NCBI GenBank assembly: GCA_927443375.1
Contig: CAKMKL010000229.1
Coordinates: forward strand, 1-49,287
Source: an uncultured Paenibacillus sp.
Lineage (GTDB): Bacteria; Bacillota; Bacilli; Paenibacillales; Paenibacillaceae
Reading direction: 5' to 3'
DNA: 49,287 bases
The notes beneath the pieces are model-generated. The model saw nothing but the letters and a program-made list of their open reading frames with translations. It did no database searches and had not been told where the DNA came from. Position 1 is the first letter of the stretch. The number at the start of each line of letters is the position of its first letter. Shown piece after piece: positions 1-9,700 of the stretch. The translations under genes and the position numbers were made by a program.

Positions 1-1070
1 CTGGTCATACGCCTGGGTCGGATCTGCGCGACGAGTTCGCGAATGACTTCATCTATCCGATGTTCCAGTCGGGTGCGCTGTACGAAGGCCAATATCTGCT
101 CGGAACAAGCATTGCCCGTCCGCTGATCGCTAAGCGCATGGTGGACATTGCCATCGCCGAAGGCGCTACAGCGATTGCCCATGGCGCAACCGGCAAAGGG
201 AATGACCAGGTCCGCTTCGAGCTGAATGCGGCGGCATTGTCGCCAAGCATCAAGGTGATTGCGCCTTGGCGGCTGGAAGAGTTCCGCAACCAGTTCCCGG
301 GCCGTGCGGAAATGATTGCCTACGCTGAAGCCAATGGCATTCCGGTGCAGGCATCGGCAGCGAAGCCGTATTCGATGGACCGCAATCTGCTGCACATCAG
401 CTATGAGAGCGGCGTACTGGAAGATCCGTGGTTTGATCCAAGCGCACCGGAGAACAAAGAAATGTTCTTGCTCAGTAATGCGCCTGAGGATGCTCCGGAT
501 GAAGCGGAGTACCTAGAGCTGGACTTCCTGAAAGGCAACTGTGTGGCGCTGAACGGTGAAGCGTTGACTCCGCTGCAGGTGATGGAGAAGCTGAATGAGC
601 TGGGAGGCAAGCATGGCATCGGACGTGTGGACATGGTCGAGAACCGTTTTGTCGGCATGAAAAGCCGCGGCGTGTACGAGACTCCAGGCGGAACCATCTT
701 GTTCACTGCTCACCGCAAAATGGAATCCATCACGATGGACCGTGAAGTGATGAACCTGCGTGACAGCCTGATTACCCGTTACAGTACATTGGTATATAAC
801 GGCTTCTGGTTTGCTCCTGAGCGTCTTGCGCTGCAGGCCCTGGTGAACGAGAGCCAGAAAAACGTTACTGGTACCGTTCGCGTGAAGCTGTACAAAGGCA
901 ACATCATCGGTGCCGGCGTGAAATCTCCGGTCAGCCTGTACAATCCGGACATCGCTACGATGGAAGCAGATCCGACCCAGGCGTATGACCAGGGGGATGC
1001 GACGGGCTTTATCCGCCTGAATGCACTTCGTCTCAAGGTTTCTGCGGGTGTGGCGGAATCGAATAAGTAG
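1..1070 (+). CDS. argG: argininosuccinate synthase, 5'-truncated by window edge
   Basis: ATP-dependent ligation of citrulline and aspartate to argininosuccinate, the penultimate step of arginine synthesis, in the cytoplasm. The reading frame is open from base 3, where it already encodes conserved family sequence ([16 protein letters not shown]), so the start lies upstream of the window; 355 residues are visible and about 50 N-terminal residues, including the ATP-pyrophosphatase P-loop, are missing. Visible family landmarks are [16 protein letters not shown], which contributes to citrulline/aspartate binding, and [17 protein letters not shown]. The ATG at 60 is internal. argH follows 119 bp downstream on the same strand with no clear terminator between, so the two are probably co-transcribed. 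Identification is secure from the conserved blocks; only the start is unknown. Confidence 0.97.
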   Translation, partial: GHTPGSDLRDEFANDFIYPMFQSGALYEGQYLLGTSIARPLIAKRMVDIAIAEGATAIAHGATGKGNDQVRFELNAAALSPSIKVIAPWRLEEFRNQFPGRAEMIAYAEANGIPVQASAAKPYSMDRNLLHISYESGVLEDPWFDPSAPENKEMFLLSNAPEDAPDEAEYLELDFLKGNCVALNGEALTPLQVMEKLNELGGKHGIGRVDMVENRFVGMKSRGVYETPGGTILFTAHRKMESITMDREVMNLRDSLITRYSTLVYNGFWFAPERLALQALVNESQKNVTGTVRVKLYKGNIIGAGVKSPVSLYNPDIATMEADPTQAYDQGDATGFIRLNALRLKVSAGVAESNK

Positions 1071-1123
1071 ATTATTTTAGCCGCGCGGCGGTTTTATAGC
1101 AGCATATCATATAAGCGGACACT

Positions 1124-1162
1124 AGAAGGCCGTTCCTCCGTCAGGACAGGAGCGGCCCTTCT
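1124..1162 (+). other. imperfect hairpin between argG and argH
   Basis: AGAAGGCCGTTCCTCC and GGACAGGAGCGGCCCTTCT can pair with small bulges to give a stable stem just before the argH ribosome binding site (AGAGGAGG, 1173-1180). No T-run follows, so this is not a normal terminator. It could be an mRNA processing or stability element between the two cistrons. Confidence 0.4.
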
Positions 1163-1189
1163 ATCGTCCATCAGAGGAGGAATTAACAG

Positions 1190-2605
1190 GTGAGTAAGCT
1201 TTGGGGCGGACGGTTTACCAAAGGAACAAACAAGCTGGTGGAGGAATACACAGCATCCATCGGATTTGATAAGGCACTGGCCGAAGAGGATGTGCAGGGA
1301 AGTCTGGCTCATGTGACGATGCTGGGCAAATGCGGTATTCTGCCGCAGGAGGATGTCGAGACCATTAAGGCCGGGCTGAACAAGGTACTGGGTAAGGTTC
1401 GGGCAGGCGAGATTGAATTCTCCGTGGCGGACGAAGATATTCATATGAATATCGAAAAGAATCTGATCGGGGAAGTCGGTCCGGTAGGCGGCAAGCTGCA
1501 TACAGGACGCAGCCGCAACGACCAGGTAGCGACGGACATGCATTTGTATCTCCGGAACCGGGTAGTGGAGTTCGTGGGACTCTTGCATGAACTGCAGGAA
1601 GCCCTGATTGAACAGGCCAAAGATAATGTGGAGACGATTGTGCCGGGATACACGCATTTGCAGCGCGCACAGCCCATCCTGTTCGCCCATCACCTGCTGG
1701 CTTACGTGTCCATGTTCCGCCGCGATGCGGAACGCCTGACGGACAGCTACAAGCGGATCAATGTGCTGCCGCTGGGTGCCGGGGCGCTTGCCGGAACGAC
1801 GTTCCCGATTGACCGTCATTTTGTAGCAGAGCAGCTTGGTTTTGATAGTGTCTATGAGAATAGTCTCGATGCTGTCAGCGACCGCGACTTCATTGTCGAG
1901 TTCCTGGCTAACGCAGCGCTGATCATGACCCACCTGTCCCGCCTTAGTGAAGAGCTCGTGCTGTGGAGCAGCACGGAATTCAGCTTCGTAGAGCTAGACG
2001 ATGCGTTCTGCACCGGCAGCAGCATCATGCCGCAGAAGAAGAACCCGGACGTGCCGGAACTGGTGCGCGGCAAAACAGGCCGCGTCTACGGCAACCTGAT
2101 CGGTCTCCTGACCGTACTCAAATCGCTGCCGCTGGCGTACAACAAGGATATGCAGGAAGACAAAGAGGGCATGTTCGACACAGTAGCCACGCTGACAGGT
2201 GCGCTGCAGCTGTTCGCACCGATGATCTCCACTATGAAGGTGAATAAAACCCGGATGCGTGAAGCGGTTAATACCGACTTCTCCAATGCGACCGATATCG
2301 CTGACTTCCTGGTCGGCAAGGGACTCCCTTTCCGCCAGGCTCATGAGGTGATCGGCAAAACCGTGCTGTATTGTATCAATGAAGGCAAATTCCTGCTCGA
2401 TCTGACGCTGGATGAATTCAAGCAGTTCTCACCGCTATTCGATGACCAGATTTATGCTGTTCTGCAGCCTGAGGCTGTAGTGAACGCCCGTAACGTCTAC
2501 GGCGGCACAGCGACTGTACAGGTTAAAGCGGCGATTGAACGGGCTGAAGCTTCTCTGCTGGAAGCGGGTAAATGGGTAGCACAGCATAATAGCAGTGCCG
2601 AATAA
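1190..2605 (+). CDS. argH: argininosuccinate lyase
   Basis: Splits argininosuccinate into arginine and fumarate, the last step of arginine synthesis; a cytoplasmic homotetramer of the fumarase/aspartase superfamily. The start is GTG at 1190, 9 bases after AGAGGAGG. The 471-residue product has the usual family length. Visible marks are the N-terminal SKLWGGRF, the [10 protein letters not shown] substrate-binding segment (about residues 103-112), the [11 protein letters not shown] segment with the conserved histidine, and the superfamily signature loop [12 protein letters not shown] at residues 276-287, which carries the catalytic serine. It follows argG and is closed by a strong terminator at 2645-2690. 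Nothing is missing or disrupted. Confidence 0.98.
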   Translation: MSKLWGGRFTKGTNKLVEEYTASIGFDKALAEEDVQGSLAHVTMLGKCGILPQEDVETIKAGLNKVLGKVRAGEIEFSVADEDIHMNIEKNLIGEVGPVGGKLHTGRSRNDQVATDMHLYLRNRVVEFVGLLHELQEALIEQAKDNVETIVPGYTHLQRAQPILFAHHLLAYVSMFRRDAERLTDSYKRINVLPLGAGALAGTTFPIDRHFVAEQLGFDSVYENSLDAVSDRDFIVEFLANAALIMTHLSRLSEELVLWSSTEFSFVELDDAFCTGSSIMPQKKNPDVPELVRGKTGRVYGNLIGLLTVLKSLPLAYNKDMQEDKEGMFDTVATLTGALQLFAPMISTMKVNKTRMREAVNTDFSNATDIADFLVGKGLPFRQAHEVIGKTVLYCINEGKFLLDLTLDEFKQFSPLFDDQIYAVLQPEAVVNARNVYGGTATVQVKAAIERAEASLLEAGKWVAQHNSSAE

Positions 2606-2644
2606 ACAGTCAGCCTGAAACTTCACTAATCATGACCTAAACCA

Positions 2645-2690
2645 AAGACTGTCCTCACCGTATCGATTACGGGAAGGACAGTCTTTTTTT
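2645..2690 (+). terminator. intrinsic terminator of argGH
   Basis: AAGACTGTCC pairs with GGACAGTCTT around a roughly 20-base loop that itself partly pairs, followed by a T-run. It lies 40 bases after argH and just before the convergent esterase gene. Confidence 0.9.
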
Positions 2691-2705
2691 ACAGCACCGG
2701 TCTGA

Positions 2706-3491
2706 TTATTTACCTAGCGGCAGCCATTTCAGCACATCTTGGATTTTGGTATCCCAGTAGCCCCACTCATGTGCGCCCGGACCTTCTTCATAGGTTAGAG
2801 ACAGTGAAGTCTTGGCACAGGCTTTGCGGAAGCTCTGATTATTTTCATACAGGAAATCCTCCGTGCCGCAGCATTGGTAGAGAAGCGGTTTAGGTCCCTT
2901 GGAGCGGTCTACTTCCTTGAGCAGCCACAGCAGATCATTGGGAGTACCGTCGATATCCTCTTGCCCGAAAATAAGCTCATACTCCCGGCTCTTCTGGGAA
3001 GGGTCTTCCCAGTTGATGAAATCATGCGCCATATCCAGCGCCCCGGAAAGGCTTGCCGCAGCGGCAAAAGTCTCCGGCTTGCGCAGACCCAGCTTAAACG
3101 CCCCATAACCGCCCATGGAGAGACCGGCTACGAAGTTATCCTCACGTTTTGGCGACAGCGGGAAGAACGAGCGTGCGAGCGCCGGCAGCTCCTCGCTGAT
3201 AAAGGTCCAGTAATTGCCCCCGCCCGCCATATCCGTATAAAAGCTGCGGTGCACCTGCGGCATGACCACGGCGATACCCAGCTCTGCCACATACCGCTCA
3301 ATCGAGGTCCGGCGCAGCCAGATAGAGTCGTCATCCGATAAACCGTGCAGCAGGTAGAGGGTTGGGTGAAGATCTCCTTTTTTGACATTGCTGAGACCAA
3401 TTTGCGTAGTCGTCTGCTGCGGCAAAATAACCGTCATTGAGGTGCTTAATCCGAGCACTTCGGAATAAAATTTGCATTCTATTAAAGCCAT
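2706..3491 (-). CDS. alpha/beta-hydrolase esterase (tributyrin esterase / esterase D-like family)
   Basis: Predicted cytoplasmic serine carboxylesterase of the PF00756 family, similar in layout to the tributyrin esterase EstA of lactic acid bacteria. The 261-residue product has the oxyanion-region motif [10 protein letters not shown] (about 46-55), the nucleophile elbow GLSMGG with Ser125, a likely acid Asp212 in GTEDFLY, and His241 in GAHEWGYWD, so the catalytic triad is complete. No signal peptide is seen. The ATG at 3491 follows AAGGAGGATG at a good distance. The gene stands alone, convergent with argH; its natural substrate cannot be told from sequence (short-chain esters or S-formylglutathione-like compounds are possible). 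Confidence 0.85.
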   Translation of the reverse strand: MALIECKFYSEVLGLSTSMTVILPQQTTTQIGLSNVKKGDLHPTLYLLHGLSDDDSIWLRRTSIERYVAELGIAVVMPQVHRSFYTDMAGGGNYWTFISEELPALARSFFPLSPKREDNFVAGLSMGGYGAFKLGLRKPETFAAAASLSGALDMAHDFINWEDPSQKSREYELIFGQEDIDGTPNDLLWLLKEVDRSKGPKPLLYQCCGTEDFLYENNQSFRKACAKTSLSLTYEEGPGAHEWGYWDTKIQDVLKWLPLGK

Positions 3492-3580
3492 GGATACATC
3501 CTCCTTTTAGCACAAATGATAGCACAGCGCGAAACCGATATACATAGTAGAAATCTCTAGAATAATTATGCCTAATAGGA

Positions 3581-3610
3581 TTGCTGGGGCAACTAATGAA
3601 AGAATATAAT
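3581..3610 (+). promoter_or_regulatory. candidate sigma-A promoter of the minor pilin operon
   Basis: TTGCTG, an 18-base spacer and a perfect TATAAT, about 78 bases before the first minor pilin start. The -35 matches only 3 of 6 consensus bases, so an activator may be needed. Confidence 0.55.
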
Positions 3611-3687
3611 GGGAATAGGTAGAAAGATTCAGATCGGTGCAGGAAATAGGACTTATGACAGGCAGAACAGGATAAGGAGCGAACCGG

Positions 3688-4272
3688 ATGCCTTTAAGGG
3701 ATAACCAAAAAGCGTTATGGAACAAGGAAGAGGGGGGATTTACTTTAATTGAGGTGCTGGCAGCTATCGTAATTTTGTCGATAGTGTCACTGGTGCTGAC
3801 CTCCTATTTCACCAACGCCATGACTTACTCCAAGTCAAACCAGAACAAGACAATTATGGTCAATCTTGCGCGGAACGCGCTATTTTATATGGAGAAGCAG
3901 GATTTTGAGAAAATGCAGGAGTTTTTCGTGACTCAAGATTATTCGCTTTCTGCCGATGTATGTCGCATAGATGCATGTGATGATGATAGTAGTCAAGAAG
4001 GAAATGCATATCAACAAGCTTTTAATACGGAATCGCTGGCCCATGTCCTCCACCCCAAAGTAAACGGAATTGATTATAGCATCAATGTTGTTTATCAAAG
4101 GGGATTATTAGAGGAATCGGATTCAGAGGATGGGGCGGTTGATGAGGTAGATAAAGCGGATATCCGGGACTATCTGCTTCCGGTCAAGGTTGTGGTTACT
4201 CGTGATTCTGAGAGCGGCCCGTCCGCACCAGTAGAGGTGGAGGGATATATCAGTAATGAAGAAATTCGCTAA
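3688..4272 (+). CDS. type IV prepilin, PilV-like minor pilin
   Basis: Small surface pilin of the type IV pilus or pseudopilus. The 194-residue product has a 17-residue basic/acidic leader ending EEGG, then FTLIEVLAAIVILSIVSLVL: the prepilin peptidase cleavage site (Gly17/Phe18), the Glu at +5 (Glu22) and the hydrophobic alpha1 helix. The soluble part is acidic, with two cysteines close together (CRIDAC). It is the first gene of an operon of three pilin-like genes; its stop overlaps the next start by 17 bases. Size and position match PilV/GspI-type minor pilins, but the globular domain is not recognisable, so 'PilV-like' rests on position and N-terminus only. Confidence 0.85.
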   Translation: MPLRDNQKALWNKEEGGFTLIEVLAAIVILSIVSLVLTSYFTNAMTYSKSNQNKTIMVNLARNALFYMEKQDFEKMQEFFVTQDYSLSADVCRIDACDDDSSQEGNAYQQAFNTESLAHVLHPKVNGIDYSINVVYQRGLLEESDSEDGAVDEVDKADIRDYLLPVKVVVTRDSESGPSAPVEVEGYISNEEIR

Positions 4273-4783
4273 TGGTGTAGAAAGCGAAAACGGTTTTACT
4301 TTAATTGAATTGATCGCGGCCATTAGCCTGTTTGCAATTGTGGCCGGTATTATCGGATCTGTGACCATGTTCGGTTTTAAAAGCTATCATAAAATTACGG
4401 TTGAGAATAAGTTGCGTGATGAAGCCGACCTCGTGATGTCCTCAATTATTACAGAGCTGTATACTTACGGACCGGAGGAGATAAGGAACACAAATTCAGG
4501 AATAATGCTGCAAAGGTCAGATAGTGATCCGGTACGAATTCAAGTGGACGGCAGTGATATCGTAATCGGCGGAACACGGATTGGACCCGGAAGCACAGCG
4601 GCACTTCATTTAGAATCCGCTTTGGAGGGGTCGACTATAGCCGTCACTAAAGTAGATGAAAATATACCGAATCCCAACGCATTGTATGAATCAGGACTGG
4701 TGCAGATACAGCTTGTGTTAAGCCATGATGGTGGGGCATTGGAGGAGGAAGGGCTTAGTGTGGATAGTCAATTTGGTTTTTAA
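4256..4783 (+). CDS. type IV prepilin, PilW-like minor pilin
   Basis: Second minor pilin gene; 175 residues. The leader of 13 residues ends in Gly13, followed by FTLIELIAAISLFAIVAGII with Glu18 at +5, so it should be processed by the prepilin peptidase encoded at 16353. After the helix comes a PilW/GspJ-like pattern (GFKSYHKITVENKLRDEADLVMSSI), where a charged amphipathic helix follows the hydrophobic one. The start ATG at 4256 lies inside the previous gene behind GTGGAGGG, and its end overlaps the candidate longer frame of the next gene, so the three are translationally coupled. The assignment to the PilW/GspJ position is an inference from order and N-terminal pattern. Confidence 0.85.
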   Translation: MKKFANGVESENGFTLIELIAAISLFAIVAGIIGSVTMFGFKSYHKITVENKLRDEADLVMSSIITELYTYGPEEIRNTNSGIMLQRSDSDPVRIQVDGSDIVIGGTRIGPGSTAALHLESALEGSTIAVTKVDENIPNPNALYESGLVQIQLVLSHDGGALEEEGLSVDSQFGF

Positions 4784-6623
4784 GGGTAAAATTGTGCGTG
4801 CTGGAGAGCTAAGCCGGCGGCTTCGTTCAGAGGAAGGCTCCGCTCTTGTACTGGTCATGTTTATAGTACTACTGCTTACGATCCTTGGGATGGGCGTCCT
4901 CAGCGCAACCATCGGCGGAGCAGTACGAACGGAAACTAGGGAAAACGATGTCCAGAGCCTGCATTTGGCACAAAAGGGTCTGGATGAGTCTACGGCCTAT
5001 ATCCAAGCACGGTTAGCTAAAATGACGGATATCAATCCGGATAAGCTTGAGGATGTTCTGCGCGGTTTGGACAAGGAAGGCCTCAATGTCTCCACAGAGC
5101 TTGGTGTCGGCAGCAGTGGAATGATTGACTACATTGAATACAGAAATAAGAATATCAGCGAGCAGACGAGACAGTATTATATCGATGTAGAGGCCTCTGC
5201 ACTGGTAAACGGTGTTCAGCGTACTCTCCAGCAGAGGATTACGATCGACAGCTACCCGGACTTTCTGAAATATGCCTTTGGTTCGGAGCAGAATGTTTAC
5301 CTGAATGGAGCCCCAGTGTTAAAAGGAAATATATATGCGGGCAACAAACTAATTGTCTCTAACAGAGCCGAGTATACATACCTCGGGGATTCCAGTTTGA
5401 CGAAGGTGACAATGTTCCCGCAAATCCAACCTAATGGGACAGATACCGCAAATTCGGGAAAAGTTTATGTACAATCGCTTGAAAATATCGAATATCATAC
5501 ATTCGATCAAGCCGGGAGCGGGGGAGACCCCGAAACTTTATCTGAAAGTACTGATATGGGTCAAACCATTAGGAGTATATTGGATATTGATTTGGATAAG
5601 ATTAACATAAAAGATCAGAAGAAGTTCGTACAGATTAATGTGGAAGAATCTTTTAATGACAAACTGGTTGAAGCTACCTCGCCCGCTAATGTTATTGCGG
5701 CGGAGGAGCTTCGAAAACAGCTTGGCAAAAAAAACAAAAGCGAACTGACTACTTGGCTGCGGACAGCCAATCTCATTAGTGCAAAGCCGGTAATACCCCC
5801 TCCGGATAAGCCTTCACAGAACGACGGGGAGAGCGATGCAGCATATCAGACAAGGGTTGCCAAATATAACAACGAGCTTTTGACGTACCATCGGTTTTTT
5901 ATGGATATGAGTCAATCGTACCGAGTTGATGGTAATCTTACGATTGATGGTATCGAATACTCCGGTATAACTTTTACCGATACCGCCAAAAGAGGCAGTG
6001 CCCCAAAATGGCTTGTTATAGACGGTAACTTGAACATTATCAATAATAGACCCGATTTCGTTTCCATTAAAGCGAATATATTGGTTACTGGTAATGTGAC
6101 AATCAAAGGTAACGTATCTTTTGATTCTACGATGTTCGTACTGGGAAGCACTACGGTGGAAGATGCGGTAATTAGTGGATTGGGTGCGGGTACTGATCAA
6201 AAGGAGCTAGTTCTAATTTCTAAGGGTCCTGTGCTGGTAAACCGTATTGATGCTTTTTCCAATGCAGATCCGACTGAAATGAATGCATTTTTTTATACTG
6301 ATGACAAGGCTGATCTTTATGGTGTCGGTTCGATCTTTTGGCTGAAGGGCGGATTCTTCTCCAAAGGAGATTTGACGGTAAATGCAGTGCTGGGAAATGC
6401 GAATCAACCGCCAGGAGCCGTAAGTAGCGATGAACTGCTCTTCTCGGATCCGCAGATTACTAGTCCAAGGGCACGGGAACGTTTTCGGGTGATTTATAAT
6501 TACAATGTATACTCCGATCAGCAATCCAGTCTGCCAAGGGTCCGGAAGGTGAATATTTCTGTGAGTCCGATGAGACTCATTAGTGCTCCTCCACAATCCC
6601 CTGACGCGACTTCGACGAATTGA
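4758..6623 (+). CDS. PilX/GspK-like large minor pilin with extracellular beta-rich domain
   Basis: 621 residues from a GTG start at 4758, chosen because GGAGGAGG at 4741-4748 sits 9 bases upstream; the frame is open from an ATG at 4725. Residues 25-50 read EEGSALVLVMFIVLLLTILG: a prepilin-like Gly27 followed by a hydrophobic helix, but without Glu at +5, as in many PilX and GspK proteins that cap the fibre. After the helix comes TRENDVQSLHLAQKGLDES, typical of PilX N-termini. The rest is exported and rich in short strand-turn repeats such as DGNLTIDG, DGNLNIIN and TGNVTIKGN (about residues 390-460), suggesting a beta-solenoid. It is last in the minor pilin operon and followed by a terminator. 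Likely role: tip pilin with an adhesive or capping module; this is inference. Confidence 0.75.
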   Translation: MWIVNLVFKGKIVRAGELSRRLRSEEGSALVLVMFIVLLLTILGMGVLSATIGGAVRTETRENDVQSLHLAQKGLDESTAYIQARLAKMTDINPDKLEDVLRGLDKEGLNVSTELGVGSSGMIDYIEYRNKNISEQTRQYYIDVEASALVNGVQRTLQQRITIDSYPDFLKYAFGSEQNVYLNGAPVLKGNIYAGNKLIVSNRAEYTYLGDSSLTKVTMFPQIQPNGTDTANSGKVYVQSLENIEYHTFDQAGSGGDPETLSESTDMGQTIRSILDIDLDKINIKDQKKFVQINVEESFNDKLVEATSPANVIAAEELRKQLGKKNKSELTTWLRTANLISAKPVIPPPDKPSQNDGESDAAYQTRVAKYNNELLTYHRFFMDMSQSYRVDGNLTIDGIEYSGITFTDTAKRGSAPKWLVIDGNLNIINNRPDFVSIKANILVTGNVTIKGNVSFDSTMFVLGSTTVEDAVISGLGAGTDQKELVLISKGPVLVNRIDAFSNADPTEMNAFFYTDDKADLYGVGSIFWLKGGFFSKGDLTVNAVLGNANQPPGAVSSDELLFSDPQITSPRARERFRVIYNYNVYSDQQSSLPRVRKVNISVSPMRLISAPPQSPDATSTN

Positions 6624-6639
6624 TTAGAAAAACAAAAAC

Positions 6640-6691
6640 AAGGCTTTCCTGGATACTTCCGCATAAAACGGAATCCGGGAAAGCCTTTTTC
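6640..6691 (+). terminator. intrinsic terminator of the minor pilin operon
   Basis: AAGGCTTTCC pairs with GGGAAAGCCTT, with an inner TTCCG/CGGAA stem, followed by TTTTTC. It separates the minor pilin operon from the convergent giant gene. Confidence 0.85.
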
Positions 6692-6713
6692 TTTGGCCGA
6701 AACCGCTAGCTTG

Positions 6714-9700
6714 TCAGTAACGGTCTCCCTCATTGAGGTTGGACTGGCGGTTCAAAACAATCACTTCGATTGTTGCAGTTACAGGCTGCAGTCCTGGAAC
6801 AGAGTAAGTAACAGTAACTGTAACAGACCCCTTTTTATGCCCGGCTATGGCACCTTGTTTCGGGTTGGCGAAAGAAGCAATATCCGGTTGGCTGCTGGTC
6901 CAGGTTAAATCATTTTGGATAGATACCAAGGAAAAGGTACGCGGTATCGTCCATAATAAACTCATAAGATTAAAGGCAGGGTCGCCGACATAGATGGTCT
7001 TGCTGAACTGGCTGAACTCAAGACCATTAAGACTTGTAATGCTTACTGCGTAAGGCAGACTTGTAATTCCACTATTCTTGTCTTTTACAATGACCTGAAC
7101 CGTCTTCCCGGGAACATCCTTGGCTACCAACTGGCATTGGTTCGATCCGGTAGCTGCCTTCAGCTCGGCATATTGGCTGTCATTTGGATTTGCGAATAAC
7201 CATTCCAAATCGGTTGCATCGGCATTAACCGGTGTAAGAATAGCCGTAAGATCCAGCGACCCTCTCATCGGAACCGAGTTTCCGCTGCCGGAGATCGTCA
7301 AGGCTTCAAGAGGATTGCCTACAGTAATGATCTTGCTGGCAGGGACGTTGGTAGCCTTGTTGCTGGATACGTAAACATAAACGGTATAATCACCGGATGC
7401 AGGTGCATTAAATGTTGCGTTTTCAGCCGCGGCTGTAATATAACTGCTCACATCGTTTCCGTCCTTATCGAGGACCTTCCAAACATAAGTAATATTTTCC
7501 TCCAGAATCGTGTTATAGATGGCCTTCAATCCTAAATCAGTTTTCGGTTTAACAGGGTTATCCCCGCCCTCAATCCACAGTGTGCGGTCTTTGACGGTGA
7601 TGAGGGCTTTTCCTGTTATTCCGCTTCCATCAGTAGCAGTTGCAGTTATTTCCACGGGGCTCGTACTGACTCTCTTGCCTGTTACCTCTCCGGTTATGGA
7701 ATCAATATATACTGCTGACGGATCTGCCGAGCTCCAGCTTAATACTTTATTAGAGGCATCTGCAGGTAAAATAGATGTGGGTATAATGCGTAACGGATTA
7801 TCATTTAACAGGATATCTGTATTAGGCAACGTAATACTCTCTACCTTGATTACTGCATGCATCATCAACTGCAACGGAGAAAATAGCACCGAGCCAGGTA
7901 CAGGGTCTTCATTCAACGGAATCGTCCCACTAAACGCTGAGTACATTAAAGTTGTCATCTTAGTCACCGAACCCGCTACAACCTGACCAGTTAACTGCCC
8001 ATTCTCGAAGCTGACATTAGCGAATGGAGCTAGAAAGGTACCGTTTAAGGTGTTGCGTAACACAAGTGATTCAGCACTTGGAAAGTTATATAGAATATGC
8101 CCGGTATCGACTCCGCTAAGATTAGTGTTGAGGGCCATATTGACAGTCTTGCTTCCTGCTCCAATGTTGACCAGCACAGTAGACCCCTGAGGGACCGATA
8201 CATTCAAGCTGGTTGCCGAAGAAGTCATTTCAGCGGGAACAGTGAATATATACAGCTTGGCACCGCCAGTACCTTTTAAAGTAATCGTTCCATAGGCTGA
8301 GTTCACCGAACCATTATCGGTCAGAGCAGCCAGTTGGGTTGTCAGGTGCGTCATCCTGTCTCGCAGCGAGGCAAAGTCGATCGGAGAACCTTTCACGACC
8401 TGTCCTCTGATGGATTGGGTATCAGCATTCCCGTTATAGTAATAGTTACCGCCATACACGGCATTACCGTTTATAGTGATATTGTTATTATAGTAAAGGT
8501 TACCGCCTGCAACCAAGGCGTTCTGAGAAGAGTTACCGCTCTGATTGATATAAGCTCCCCCACCGATATTACGGAAATCAACATCTCCGCTAGCTGCGAC
8601 ACGTCCCTGGATTGAAAGGTTGCTAATTGTCACAGTATTAGAATTGTTTGGGATGCCTACGACTACCAGATTATAATCACTTCCGGCGCCAAGTAGCGAC
8701 CCGTCTGTCACAGCATGAATCTCATCATATTGCAAAGAGGCTGTATTAAATAGGAAATCTCCGGCTCTTTGCGGGGATACCGTAATTGAGAATGTAACGT
8801 CTTGGCTGGGATCGGGAACGAAGGTTTTGACACCATCTGTTCCGGTCTTTAGGGTATAACGGATATCACTTAATTTCTTTGTTACGCTGTAACCAGTGCC
8901 GGATGTCCCGGATTTGGTAATGTCTGTGGACGATCCCGTAATTTCTAGCCCAGGTGGGATTCGTTCTGTAAAGACGACGTTGGAAATGATTTGGCTGTCT
9001 CCGACATTCGCTGTAATATTCGTTTGGGTAAATGGAATTGACCTTGGCGTAATAGTATATGTTACGGCGACGTCTTGCCCGCGTATAACTTCACCATTGA
9101 CAATGCTTGCAGGCAATACCCGTGTGGCGGTTAGACTGGCTGTTGCTTGTCTGATCGTTACATTGATCGTTTTGGTAGCCAGTGCTCCATGGCTGTCCCA
9201 AGCGTTGATCTCGATCTGTAAATCTCCGCCGTTCGGAAGCGGGTTAGCAAAGGAGCGGCTAATAGTCTGTCCCGACTGCAGACTCAATCCATCCACACCG
9301 GCATTGTTAATATAGTTTCCTCCAGATTTAAAGCGAATGGAGGTCGTCAGGTTGCGGTCGTTCAAATCGAAATCTCTTGCGCTGTAATCAACTAAGATCT
9401 CATGTGTATAAGACGGGATGATGCTACCCTCTGCAGGAGCGTTTACCGTGATCTCCGGAGCGTGGTTGGCACCGACGAAAGCCCGGTACATTGTATTAAC
9501 GAAGAGCTTCTGCTCCCAGTCGGGGAACTTAATATTATTATTGATATCCCCTTTTTTGCTATGCCCTGTGCCGGAAAAGGTAATGCTGCCTACAGAATAC
9601 GTATAGAAATGGTTGTAGCTGTCATCGACATCCCGCTGGGTTTTGCCGGATTCGCTCTTAACGTTATACCATGGCACCACATCGGCCCGCTCCAAATCCA

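Noticed and set aside
1094-1933. 279-codon minus-strand frame across argH
   Set aside because: Antisense shadow of argH, with no ribosome binding site and no protein-like pattern.
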